The translations under genes were made by a program, and so were the position numbers. From Saccharomyces paradoxus (lineage: Eukaryota > Ascomycota > Saccharomycetes > Saccharomycetales > Saccharomycetaceae): 64,000 nt of DNA. Under the pieces are notes generated by a model. The model searched no databases, was not told the origin of the DNA, and saw only the letters and a list, made by a program, of their open reading frames with translations. Positions 39,801-51,626 of this stretch are shown piece after piece (within the stretch, counting starts at the first letter, position 1; each line of letters opens with the position of its first letter). The stretch is taken from NCBI RefSeq assembly GCF_002079055.1, contig NC_047493.1, forward strand, positions 806,001 through 870,000, written 5' to 3'.

Positions 39801-39969
39801 GGTCATCCATATCCTCTAAATCATTCAGAAGTCGCTCTTCATAAGCTATTTTTGTCTGATTCAACTGGCTACGCTGCTCTTTTTGAGATGAGCTAACGCC
39901 TTTCGATTGTGGAAATGTGTCTTTATCTGATTCATAGCCTCGTACAGTTGAACCTAAGTCTAAATTCAT
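36892..39969 (-). CDS. BUB1: Spindle checkpoint kinase Bub1
   Basis: 1025 aa. The N-terminal TPR/Mad3-homology region (about 40-210, DPLDLFLDYMIWISTNY) is followed by a disordered, Thr/Ser-rich middle that holds the Bub3- and Mad1-binding segments. The C-terminal kinase domain has a glycine loop GELGEGGYATVY near 715, HGDLKPDN near 834 and DFG near 875. Bub1 binds phosphorylated Spc105 MELT repeats via Bub3, phosphorylates H2A to recruit shugoshin, and recruits Mad1. S. cerevisiae Bub1 is 1021 aa. Confidence 0.98.
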   Translation of the reverse strand: MNLDLGSTVRGYESDKDTFPQSKGVSSSQKEQRSQLNQTKIAYEERLLNDLEDMDDPLDLFLDYMIWISTNYIEVDSDSGQEVLRNTMERCLIYIQDLETYRNDPRFLKIWIWYINLFLSNNFHECENTFTYMFKKGIGTKLSLFYEEFSKLLENAQFFLEAKMLLELGAENNCRPYNRLLKSLSNYEDRLREMNILENQHSVSDPSERLRERINYGGAPFFIRKFLTSSLMTDDKENRKELSSNIEVRKTAPNAHQDSILGSDFKAGTERLDLNGYKHPANQRLENGDKKTSVYADQKQSNDPVYKLINTPGRKPERIVFNFNLMYPENDEEFNTEEILAMIKGLYKMQPRSEKHAENYSNNYTSDKNSKKRKLDVLVERRQHLPSSQPPAVPKATRIEIFRDEDNPSQSTHHNSTQVQVQTTTSILPLKPVVDGNPAHVTPVKPSLTTNASRSPTVTAFSKDAMNEVFSMFNQHYSAPGALLDGDDTTTSKFNVFENFTQEFTAKNIEDLTEVKDLKEEAAPQQFTTINETNDLYERLPISSTRPERGDYMTPIKETTETNVLPIIQTPEERMKAGNKKSGDNTETQTELTSTNVQSSPFLTQPEPQVEKPLRTAKHLENNKEHYPTSIPPLIKIENQPPVIIENPLSNILRAKFLSEISPPLSQYNTFYNYNQELKMSSLLKKIHRVSRNENKNPIVDFKKTGDLYCIRGELGEGGYATVYLAESSQGHLRALKVEKPASVWEYYIMSQVEFRLRKSTILKSIINASALHLFLDESYLVLNYASQGTVLDLINLQREKTIDGNGIMDEYLCMFITVELMKVLEKIHEVGIIHGDLKPDNCMVRLEKRGEPLGAHYMRNGKDGWENKGIYLIDFGRSFDMTLLPPGTKFKSNWQADQQDCWEMRAGKPWSYEADYYGLAGVIHSMLFGKFIETIQLQDGRCKLKKPFKRYWKKEIWTVIFDLLLNSGQVSNQALPMTEKIVEIRDLVESHLEQHAENHLRNVILSVEEELSHLQYKGKPSKRF

Positions 39970-40221
39970 TTCCTAGTCTTATTCAGCGTTAACATCAAAC
40001 AAAAAGATCCGTTAATAGCCTTTCCATGGTGAAGTCTTTATACTCTACATTCAAGCCTCTATAATGTGTATGGATTATCAACGCTTTTTTTCTTTATTTA
40101 CTTCCTATCGCGTATCGAAAGCGAAACAATCAAGACAATAAAAAATCGTGTTTCTTTCAGGATGTGCTATGGACGTGAAGTCAAAATATTAGACATATCC
40201 CTAGAAAATCAACTATCGAGC

Positions 40222-40455
40222 TGTTGGAATGAAATTCTAATATCATCTATTTAGTAGTATATTATCACATGCGGTGTAAGAGGATGGCATAAAGATTGAG
40301 AAACAGGAATAAAATTATTATGTGAAATTATCGATTCCCTTTTGTGGATTACAAGATCCTTGAGGAGAACTTCTAGTATGTTCTGTATACCTAATATTTT
40401 ATGGCCTTTAATGACAACGGTCCCAATAAGTATCCAATTATTCACATGGTTCTCA
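40222..40455 (+). mobile_element. Ty1/Ty2-type delta LTR (fossil, shorter than full length)
   Basis: Starts TGTTGGAAT and ends TTCTCA, with clear delta landmarks (GAGGAGAACTTCTAGTATG, CTGTATACCTAATATT). It is about 100 bp shorter than a full delta. It shares many private variants with the delta at 9542-9874 (for example TTCTAATATCATCTATTTAGTAG near the start), so both belong to one old subfamily. It lies about 90 bp upstream of tRNA-Lys. Confidence 0.88.
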
Positions 40456-40544
40456 CATAGAAATAGAACAAGCTTAAGTTAGATACGAAGTTCCTTTAAT
40501 ATTTCCTTGGGTAAGCTCTCTATCTTACATCACACAACTAAATA

Positions 40545-40617
40545 GCCTTGTTGGCGCAATCGGTAGCGCGTATGACTCTTAATCATAAGGTTAGGGGTTC
40601 GAGCCCCCTACAGGGCT
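40545..40617 (+). tRNA. tRNA-Lys(CTT)
   Basis: 73 nt. Acceptor GCCTTGT pairs with ACAGGGC through one G-U pair, and the discriminator is T. The A box is TTGGCGCAATCGG and the B box is GGTTCGAGCCC. Anticodon CTT is at 40578-40580. There is no intron. A T6 terminator lies at 40621-40626. It lies between BUB1 and CRH1 with a delta LTR on its 5' side. Confidence 0.98.
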
Positions 40618-40824
40618 TTCTTTTTTATACACCACAACAATATTAAATTTTCACCGTATTTATTGTATCCCTAATAATAAAAGAAAAAATCCCGTAGTTA
40701 GATATTATATAGATTTTTCTGTTATATTATAAATTTAGTATTTATTTGATGCCATTATTTTTTTCTCCACTCTCAGATGTTACCTAGCGATCACGAATAT
40801 TGTTCAGGGAGAGAATATTTTTAC

Positions 40825-42309
40825 TTATAGGAAAGTCAGTAAAGCAGTTACAAGTACGGAAAAAAGTTTTCCTTGTCTTGGTAAGCTCTGAGCAAACTTG
40901 GCACCGTTAGCAATTTGAACAGTGTTCGTCGAGCTTACTTCGGAGGAAGAACTTTGGACCGTAGATGTGTGTTCACTTGATGTTTGAGCGGTTGAACTGG
41001 TTTTGTCATTACTTGATGTTGCGACACCACCCTTATCCTGTACAGGACTGTCCGAGGATACGGAAGATTGTTGACTAGTTGGGGCAACCGTAGACCTAGT
41101 AGTAGATGAAGCAATGGCAGATGTCTTAGTGGAGGAAATAGTGGATTCACCTGAAGACGAGGAAGATACTGTTTTTTTCGATGAAGAGGTGGATTGCTTG
41201 GCGGACGAGCTAATGGAACTAGAAGCGGTGACTGATGAAGAAGCAGACGTTTTAGATGGAGTAGCGGTTGAGGAAGATGAAGATGAAGATGCGGCAAATG
41301 AGGAAGTGGAAGATGCGGCAGATAAGGAAGATGAAGATGCAACAGATGAGGAAGTGGAAGATGCAGCAGATGAGGAAGGTGAAGAGGATGCGGAGCTGGT
41401 GGAAATACTACCGCCGTTAGCCAAAACAGCAAAATCTTCTTGAGCTTGGTCGTATCTGCCATAAATAGAACCATCATCGGCTTCGATAGATTCCCAGGAA
41501 CCAGATTCGTCACCATAGGTGTATTTTTTACCGGTAGAATAATCAGTTACAATGACCTTTTCAATGTACATGGTGAAGGGGGCATCATTGTAATCAGTTT
41601 CACCACCAGCCCATTCAATGGTACCAGCAGCATTGTCTGGGTCACCACCGGCCCAAATACCCATCATTAGGTACATTGGAGATTGTGGGTAACCTTCGCT
41701 TGATGTGTTTGATAATACTCTGACAGATTCTCCGTCGAGGTACCAAGTTGTTTTATCCATCGCCCAATCTAAAGTATAGTTATGAAATTTATCAGTAGGA
41801 GTGTCGACACCGTGGAATTCACCTCTGTCGTATGTCGTTGTATCTCCTTTAGAAAAGAAGTTGGATTGGAATTGAGTGTTGTCACCGCCTACCCATTCAA
41901 TGTCAATTTCATCTAAATCATCACTTTGTAAGTAGAATGATGAAACGATACCGGTACCATTGGCAGCTTTTAAGATGACTTCCAATTTACCATACATGAT
42001 GTAAAAGTTAGATTTTAAACTTGGATTATCATATCTTTTCGCTAGTGTCATTGATAAGCCATCGGAACCGTAGTTGATTTCACCTGCATGCTTCAAGTCG
42101 GTAAACCATTTGGATGAGGATGAGAAATCTTCGCTAAAACTAGTTGCCAGAGCTGTATCAGGCGTGCAACCTGTAGTCTTTAGTGGGTTGCACGAAGCAG
42201 CGCTCGAAGTGGCAGTCGCACTGTCTGTAGTAGCAGTACTTTCAGCAGCTGCCAGTATAGAGAATAAGGAGGAGGCACTGAGTACTGTTATTAGGTCAAG
42301 CACTTTCAT
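40825..42309 (-). CDS. CRH1: Chitin transglycosylase Crh1 (GPI cell wall protein)
   Basis: 494 aa (S. cerevisiae about 507). Signal peptide at 1-22 (LITVLSASSLFSILAAA). GH16 catalytic domain with the DEIDIE nucleophile/acid-base motif at 133-138. A Ser/Thr/Ala-rich stalk (about 300-460) carries O-mannosylation sites, followed by a hydrophobic GPI-attachment tail (LFSVLVTALLTFL). It links chitin to beta-1,6 and beta-1,3-glucan in the wall, with Crh2. The shorter length reflects repeat-number change in the Ser-rich stalk, which also produces long shadow frames on other strands. Confidence 0.97.
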   Translation of the reverse strand: MKVLDLITVLSASSLFSILAAAESTATTDSATATSSAASCNPLKTTGCTPDTALATSFSEDFSSSSKWFTDLKHAGEINYGSDGLSMTLAKRYDNPSLKSNFYIMYGKLEVILKAANGTGIVSSFYLQSDDLDEIDIEWVGGDNTQFQSNFFSKGDTTTYDRGEFHGVDTPTDKFHNYTLDWAMDKTTWYLDGESVRVLSNTSSEGYPQSPMYLMMGIWAGGDPDNAAGTIEWAGGETDYNDAPFTMYIEKVIVTDYSTGKKYTYGDESGSWESIEADDGSIYGRYDQAQEDFAVLANGGSISTSSASSSPSSSAASSTSSSVASSSSLSAASSTSSFAASSSSSSSTATPSKTSASSSVTASSSISSSAKQSTSSSKKTVSSSSSGESTISSTKTSAIASSTTRSTVAPTSQQSSVSSDSPVQDKGGVATSSNDKTSSTAQTSSEHTSTVQSSSSEVSSTNTVQIANGAKFAQSLPRQGKLFSVLVTALLTFL

Positions 42310-42831
42310 AATCTTTTAGTATATTGAATTTAGTATAAATAGTATACTATGTTAGCCTTTCCCTGGGTAAGCGATTGAATCTTAGAATATAGAGAAAAAG
42401 TAGGCAATCAATGAAACTTCCAAAAATGTTTCACCTTTTGTGCTTTTTATGCTGCGAACCAGCAAGTATTTATATAACACGGATTGCTGCATGGGAAACC
42501 AGTAACCATATGCTCTAATTATATCACATTCCCAATATGGAAATACTACTTCTTGATCGAGCGAAAAGTTACTGCCATTGTAATTAATATAATGTCATTT
42601 TCGTATCCTATGCCACGAAAAGCAAGCCCTCAGACATTCTAGCGCATTACAGCCCAGATCTATTTTTACTTTCTTGAAAACGCCATCGAAATAATCGCCA
42701 AAAAAAATCGGTCGGCTGGGAAAACGCGTCATCAATCCAACGGACCAAGGAAAACTAAGCCACTTTACGCGGTTCGCGATTTCCGTCCAGCCTCTTTTCA
42801 ATGAGAAAGAGGAAAGTAAAAATGATAAAAA
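42310..42831. promoter_or_regulatory. CRH1 promoter with SCB and MCB sites
   Basis: CACGAAA (SBF/Swi4 core) at 42613-42619 lies about 305 bp upstream of the ATG. ACGCGT (MBF core) is at 42724-42729 and further CGCG words at 42768-42779. CRH1 expression is cell-cycle regulated and SBF-linked in S. cerevisiae. No gene in this 522-bp region. Confidence 0.55.
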
Positions 42832-42937
42832 TGAAACGGACAGGAATTGAACCTGCAACCCTTCGATTGCAATCTTATTCCGTGGAATTTCCAAGATTTA
42901 ATTGGAGTCGAAAGCTCTACCATTGAGCCACCGCTTC
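42832..42937 (-). tRNA. tRNA-Trp(CCA) with intron
   Basis: 106 nt on the minus strand. Acceptor GAAGCGG pairs with CCGTTTC with a G-U pair, and the discriminator is A. The A-box region is TGGCTCAATGG and the B box is GGTTCAATTCC. Anticodon CCA is followed by an intron of about 34 nt starting near TTAAATCTTGG, giving a mature length of 72 nt. A T-rich terminator follows. Confidence 0.97.
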
Positions 42938-43077
42938 ATCTTGAAATATTTAGCCGAATAGAATCTTACTAGTCTGCCCGAACTTTGTGCTTTTCTAAAA
43001 TTCACCCTTACAGTTATTGTCAGTTTTGATAATTAGTGTCGAAATGTAATAATAATTAAGAATAAAAAGAAAACCTC

Positions 43078-43345
43078 TGTTGGAATAGATAAGAGAAGAC
43101 TATTGTGTATCGACTAGTATTTATATTACTAGTATTATCATATGGCGTAATAAGATGAATAAATAGTCACCAAGTTTGATGAAAGCTTAAAGGTAGAGAT
43201 GATAATGTAAATAGGACAATGACTTAACAATACATAAAATGGAAAATAAAAAAAAGGTATTAATATGTAGAGTTATCTAGTTCCGTTTGTGAACTCATAT
43301 GTCCCCAAGGAGAACTTCTATTACGCTCTCTACTCATCAATTAAT
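43078..43345 (+). mobile_element. Delta-type LTR remnant (fossil, partial)
   Basis: Starts TGTTGGAATAGA and keeps delta blocks (GACTAGTATTTATATTACTAG, GATGATAATGTAAATAGGACAATGA, AAGGAGAACTTCTA). Homology fades around 43340 before the usual 3' end. It is more diverged than the other two deltas, so probably older. It lies 140 bp upstream of tRNA-Trp, on that gene's 5' side. Confidence 0.8.
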
Positions 43346-44061
43346 ATCTTCAAGAAAAACGGGTTACCAAAAGTTGCCCGACAATCTATATGGTCTACCC
43401 CCATCGCTCTCTTGGCGCACTGGCTTCCGAGAAAAACAGATAGATGGATCTTCGTCACCGTATGTTCACCATGTTAATCTCCTATTATAGGGTTTGTGTG
43501 ATCAAGATTATGTCATATATGGCTTCTGAATGTAGTTCCTTAAAATATCATGGCATTCTGCGAGTGTAAGAGATAATGGAAGGGATTTTGTCACAAGTGC
43601 GCAAGATCCGATTGTTTCAAGAAACAGACCAACCATCGTCATTTACCTTTCTGACCAAAATCCCTTCTTTTTGCTAGCTCTCTCCGGCTACCTCACCGTT
43701 TGAGTTTTTCTTAGTCCATGAAATTGTCACCCTATCCTCGGAAAAAGAAACGATAGATGCTCCTAGTGCCGTTTTTTCGAAGCTTGAAAAAAAAAAAGCA
43801 AAATATTCAATTTTAATGCCAAGGAGTTGAGGAAGGTGCATTTTTGCCTTATTGAACATCCTGTCGGATTTTTTACAATCTTTATAGTGCTAATTTGTTC
43901 ATTTTTTTATCATAAAAAACAACCTTGGAAGGGATTTCATCAAATAGCATACCATCAGCGTTATTACAGTTTATCGTTCTTCCCAATATTTTTTGACGTA
44001 TAGTATTACCACTGTCTGACTCATTGGTACACAGATATAGATATACAGCCTCGAGATAAAA
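43346..44061. other. HIP1 upstream region
   Basis: 716 bp. The first ~140 bp (43346-43480) has slightly higher G/C and open frames but no recognisable protein. A perfect 12-bp inverted repeat GAAGGGATTTTG is at 43579-43590, with its complement at 43656-43667. The perfect Gcn4 core TGACTCA lies at 44017-44023, only 39 bp before the HIP1 ATG. Confidence 0.5.
44017..44023. promoter_or_regulatory. Gcn4 site (TGACTCA)
   Basis: Perfect 7-bp Gcn4 core, immediately upstream of the HIP1 start. It fits an amino-acid permease gene, but being so close to the ATG it may be inside the 5' UTR and inactive. Confidence 0.4.
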
Positions 44062-45873
44062 ATGCCTAGAAACCCATTGAAAAAGGAATATTGGGCAGAT
44101 ATGGTTGATGGATTCAAGCCAGCTACTTCTCCAAGCTCCGAGAATGAAAAAGAATCTACCACATTCATTACGGAACAAACTTCCAAAACTGATTCTGCAT
44201 TTCCATTAAGTAGCAAAGGTTCGCCTGGCATAAACCAAACTACAAACGACATCACATCCTCAAATCGCTCCCGTCACAATGGAGACATAGAGCATGAAGA
44301 CATCAACAACACCAACCTGAGTAAAGATCTATCCGTGAGACATCTTTTGACCCTAGCTGTTGGTGGTGCCATAGGTACCGGTTTATATGTGAATACAGGT
44401 GCCGCGTTATCCACAGGTGGTCCGGCCAGTTTAGTCATTGATTGGGTTATTATCAGTACGTGTCTTTTCACCGTGATTAACTCCCTTGGTGAGCTTTCCG
44501 CTGCTTTTCCCGTTGTCGGTGGGTTCAATGTTTACAGTATGCGTTTTATTGAGCCTTCTTTTGCATTTGCAGTGAACCTAAATTACTTAGCTCAATGGCT
44601 AGTTCTTTTACCATTGGAATTGGTGGCTGCATCTATTACTATAAAATACTGGAATGATAAAATTAACTCCGACGCCTGGGTGGCTATCTTTTATGCCACC
44701 ATTGCCCTGGCTAATATGTTGGACGTTAAGTCATTTGGTGAGACTGAATTTGTACTATCCATGATCAAAATCCTCTCCATAATCGGCTTTACCATCTTAG
44801 GTATTGTTTTATCCTGTGGTGGCGGACCTCACGGGGGCTATATTGGTGGTAAATACTGGCATGATCCAGGTGCTTTTGTAGGGCATGGTTCTGGAACTCA
44901 GTTTAAGGGTTTATGTTCTGTTTTTGTTACCGCTGCGTTTTCTTATTCCGGTATTGAAATGACTGCTGTTTCTGCTGCCGAAAGTAAAAACCCAAGAGAA
45001 ACCATCCCCAAGGCAGCAAAGAGAACTTTTTGGTTGATTACCGCCTCCTATGTGACTATATTGACTTTAATTGGTTGCTTGGTTCCATCCAATGATCCTA
45101 GGTTACTAAACGGTTCAAGTTCAGTGGATGCTGCTTCATCTCCTTTGGTTATCGCAATTGAAAACGGGGGCATTAAAGGTTTGCCATCATTAATGAACGC
45201 TATTATTTTGATCGCTGTTGTTTCTGTGGCTAACAGTGCTGTCTATGCATGTTCAAGGTGTATGGTTGCCATGGCTCATATTGGTAATTTACCGAAGTTC
45301 TTAAACCGTGTTGACAAAAAGGGGAGACCAATGAACGCTATCTTGTTAACTTTGTTTTTTGGTCTGCTTTCCTTTGTGGCTGCAAGTGATAAGCAAGCTG
45401 AAGTCTTTACATGGTTGAGTGCTTTATCTGGTTTGTCGACAATTTTCTGTTGGATGGCCATCAACCTCTCCCATATTAGATTTCGCCAAGCCATGAAAGC
45501 TCAAGAAAGGTCTTTAGACGAATTACCGTTCATTTCTCAAACTGGTGTTAGAGGGTCCTGGTATGGTTTCATCGTTCTATTTCTGGTTTTGGTTGCATCT
45601 TTTTGGACTTCTCTGTTCCCACTGGGCGGTTCAGGAGCCAGCGCTGAGTCATTCTTTGAAGGATATTTGTCCTTTCCAATTCTGATTGTCTGCTACGTTG
45701 GACATAAACTATATACCAGAAATTGGACATTGATGGTGAAGTTAGAGGATATAGATCTTGACACCGGCAGAAAACAAGTGGATTTGGCCGTTCGTAGGGA
45801 AGAAATGAAGATTGAGCGAGAAACATTAGCAAAAAGATCTTTCGTAACAAGATTTTTACATTTCTGGTGTTGA
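44062..45873 (+). CDS. HIP1: High-affinity histidine permease Hip1
   Basis: 603 aa, same length as S. cerevisiae Hip1. APC-family amino-acid permease with 12 transmembrane segments. TM1 carries GGAIGTGLYVNTG (about 95-107). The hydrophilic N-tail has many Lys/Ser sites for ubiquitin-driven turnover. The C-tail ends in the aromatic FLHFWC, where the terminal Phe-Trp-Cys is a palmitoylation-type end typical of yeast AAPs. It imports histidine at the plasma membrane. Confidence 0.98.
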   Translation: MPRNPLKKEYWADMVDGFKPATSPSSENEKESTTFITEQTSKTDSAFPLSSKGSPGINQTTNDITSSNRSRHNGDIEHEDINNTNLSKDLSVRHLLTLAVGGAIGTGLYVNTGAALSTGGPASLVIDWVIISTCLFTVINSLGELSAAFPVVGGFNVYSMRFIEPSFAFAVNLNYLAQWLVLLPLELVAASITIKYWNDKINSDAWVAIFYATIALANMLDVKSFGETEFVLSMIKILSIIGFTILGIVLSCGGGPHGGYIGGKYWHDPGAFVGHGSGTQFKGLCSVFVTAAFSYSGIEMTAVSAAESKNPRETIPKAAKRTFWLITASYVTILTLIGCLVPSNDPRLLNGSSSVDAASSPLVIAIENGGIKGLPSLMNAIILIAVVSVANSAVYACSRCMVAMAHIGNLPKFLNRVDKKGRPMNAILLTLFFGLLSFVAASDKQAEVFTWLSALSGLSTIFCWMAINLSHIRFRQAMKAQERSLDELPFISQTGVRGSWYGFIVLFLVLVASFWTSLFPLGGSGASAESFFEGYLSFPILIVCYVGHKLYTRNWTLMVKLEDIDLDTGRKQVDLAVRREEMKIERETLAKRSFVTRFLHFWC

Positions 45874-46439
45874 ACGGAAAAAAGATAAGCGCTCTACAGC
45901 GGGATTTCTAAATCATTGAGATTTTGTTATCTCAACTTTTTCCTTCCCACCTTTGCGGAAATCTGTGTATATTACTGCATCTAGATATCTTATCTTCGCG
46001 CGTATATTTAATTTTTAATGTATTTTTTTATAAGAGACTGCGGGAGTTTTTTTTCAGATTGATGATACCGATTTACAAGCAAATTCAAGAATGATTAAAC
46101 GTCTGTAACTATAGAAACACAAAGAGTGACTTTCAAATCACAAATCGTTATCCCAGCGGAAAATTCATTTGTAAATTCTCTTAAAAAGGTCCAATATTCG
46201 TACAATTAGCGGAGAGAGCACGTCTATTACAACTTAAATTTCATCTTGCATTGTCCATTTATATCTACTGCCCAGAAAAAAGTGACTACAAAGCAAGAAC
46301 AGCAATAAAACACCGTATTAAGAAAAATCCAAAGCTATCATTGAATCGGAAATGTCATAAAAATAGTATATAATTGAAACTAAGTCATAAAGCTATGAAA
46401 AGAAAATTTATCTAAACGCGAGATTTAAAATAAATCCAC
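45874..46439. other. HIP1 / TDH copy A convergent region
   Basis: 566 bp. From 46100 rightwards it is the 3' flank of the duplicated TDH3 unit (about 98% identical to 47997-48336). Left of that it is single-copy HIP1 3' DNA. Confidence 0.7.
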
Positions 46440-47841
<1,402 letters not shown>

Positions 47842-47985
47842 AAAACTATCATTTGGTGAAAACTATCATTTAGTGAAAACTATCATTTAGTGAAAACTAT
47901 CATTTGATGCCGGGATTCTCCTTTTCGAGGAGAACTGTCATTTGGTGAAAACTATCATGTGGTGCTGGGATTCTTTCTTTTGAGG
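47842..47985. repeat. 17-bp minisatellite at the duplication junction
   Basis: Four head-to-tail copies of AAAACTATCATTTRGTG (47842-47909) are followed by a 21-bp spacer (910-930), two more copies (931-964) and the spacer again (965-985). Unit B has only one copy of the 17-mer (from 49743) followed by the spacer-like GCTGGGATTCT. Confidence 0.93.
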
Positions 47986-47996
47986 AAAATACGCAT

Positions 47997-50036
<2,040 letters not shown>

Positions 50037-51290
50037 TCAAAACGATTCTAACTCCCTTACGTAATCAACGAATCTTTCTGCCTTGGCCTCCGCGTCATTA
50101 AACTTCTTGTTGTTGACGCTGACATTCAAGGTTAATATATATTCGTTCTTTTCAGGTAAATCCTTTTCAGCGGATTTCACCGGCGAGGTACTCGCGTCTG
50201 AACCTGTCAAGAGGTCGAATATGTCTTCTTGCCCATACGTGTCCTGCATGTTATTAGCTCTGGGAATTTGCATCAACTCATAGGAAAATTCAAATCTTGG
50301 CTCTCTTGGGTTCAAGGTGACAAGGTCCTCGAAAATGGGGTCAAAGTATTTTGAATTCGTATCTGTTAGTGGCGTTTCATGAGAGAACTGGTAAGCTTCT
50401 TTCATGAAAGAATTCAATGACTCACGCAGTTTCTCAAACGGAATAGAGGCAGGAGCATGGAACACTAATTGCTCTTCAAATTGTACAGGAGTGATCTTTG
50501 GCTTGTCGGTAGCTTTTATTTGAGTTTGCTCGTTTATCTTCGGCTTGAGCTGTATAGGTTCAATGTTCGATAAATCGAGATGTTCGTTTTTCCTGATGAA
50601 TTCTGTTATCTTGTTAACCGAATCTTGTGGTATTTTCCCTAGGTATGCTAGCACATCACCTTTTAGTAGCCTGCCGTTGGAACCAGATGGCGTGATTTCC
50701 TTCAAAGCCTTTTGCTTGGATATACCATTCTCTGCCAGTAGTAATGACACAGATGGTAACAGCGTCTGTTCAAGATTGGCTTGGCTACCGTCGACTTTTT
50801 TCATTGATGTAACTGTAGATTTTTTATACTGTTGCTGTGTTGCTTCGCCATTTTCTGAGAATGACTTCTTACTTTCTGGAGATAACTCCTTATTTCCAGT
50901 AGGTTTCGGATTTTCAGTGTTGGTCTCTTGAGGTAGCTTTATGGTAGCTAAATCATCATCTACATCAGCAATATAAGCAATAGGTTCACCAACATTAACG
51001 TCTTTAGAGCCTTCTTCTTTCAAGATCTTGGCTAGTTTACCATCGTCCAGTGCTTCCACATCAATTTGAGATTTATCTGTTTCCACTTCCAGTATCACAT
51101 CGCCTGCGTTGAATGGTTCACCAACCTTGTATTTCCAAGACACTATTCCCCCCTTCTCCATAGTAGGAGACATTGCAGGCATTGAAAATGTCTTCGCAGC
51201 AAGTAATCTAGCTGATGCATGATAGTTGCACTTGGCTAAATATCTTGCACATGTTTTTAAAGTGGAGACTCTAGAAATTGCACTTAGCAT
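50037..51290 (-). CDS. PDX1: Pyruvate dehydrogenase E3-binding protein (protein X)
   Basis: 417 aa from the Met at 51290 (MLSAISRVSTLK). The longer frame to 51359 adds 23 residues not in the family, and the chosen start gives a proper Arg/Ser-rich mitochondrial presequence. One lipoyl domain (about 33-110) has the lipoyl-lysine at K73 in ETDKSQID. A variable linker follows, then a peripheral-subunit-binding domain (about 170-215, LLPSVSLLLAENGISKQKAL) that anchors Lpd1 (E3) to the Lat1 core. The C-terminal region lacks the acetyltransferase HxxxD motif, as in all E3BPs. Confidence 0.96.
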   Translation of the reverse strand: MLSAISRVSTLKTCARYLAKCNYHASARLLAAKTFSMPAMSPTMEKGGIVSWKYKVGEPFNAGDVILEVETDKSQIDVEALDDGKLAKILKEEGSKDVNVGEPIAYIADVDDDLATIKLPQETNTENPKPTGNKELSPESKKSFSENGEATQQQYKKSTVTSMKKVDGSQANLEQTLLPSVSLLLAENGISKQKALKEITPSGSNGRLLKGDVLAYLGKIPQDSVNKITEFIRKNEHLDLSNIEPIQLKPKINEQTQIKATDKPKITPVQFEEQLVFHAPASIPFEKLRESLNSFMKEAYQFSHETPLTDTNSKYFDPIFEDLVTLNPREPRFEFSYELMQIPRANNMQDTYGQEDIFDLLTGSDASTSPVKSAEKDLPEKNEYILTLNVSVNNKKFNDAEAKAERFVDYVRELESF

Positions 51291-51626
51291 TTTTAAACCT
51301 TTTCTCTCGAGATGATTCAACTGTGACCTAGATTTTTCAATACTTTTTGATATTCTCACTGGAAGGTGCTGATTGGCTTTTGTCCGATTCTGTCTCGCTT
51401 GTTGCTGGTCACCACCCTTCCTTAAACTCTTTTTTATTCTTCATTGTTTGATTTTACTTTTTGTCATTTTCCGAACGGGGAACAAAATGATGACTTGTTA
51501 CTACAATATACGAATTACACACATTGTCATGTTTGCATACATAATAGCGGTATATATATATATATATATATATACATACGTTTGTGTGTGTACGTACGAG
51601 TACCTAATGAGTCATTTAAGCATGTT
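51291..51626. promoter_or_regulatory. PDX1 promoter / XKS1 3' region with Gcn4 dyad
   Basis: 336 bp. The perfect 9-bp AP-1/Gcn4 palindrome ATGAGTCAT lies at 51607-51615. A (TA)n microsatellite runs over about 51551-51574. Confidence 0.55.

Noticed and set aside
40935-41516. 193-codon Leu/Pro/His-repeat frame in CRH1
   Set aside because: Alternative reading frame of the Ser-codon repeats of the CRH1 stalk.
43289-43490. Two overlapping ~62-codon frames beside the delta remnant
   Set aside because: Begin inside LTR-derived sequence and show no protein family.
51291-51359. 23-codon upstream extension of PDX1
   Set aside because: Would bury the mitochondrial presequence; family start is MLSAIS.
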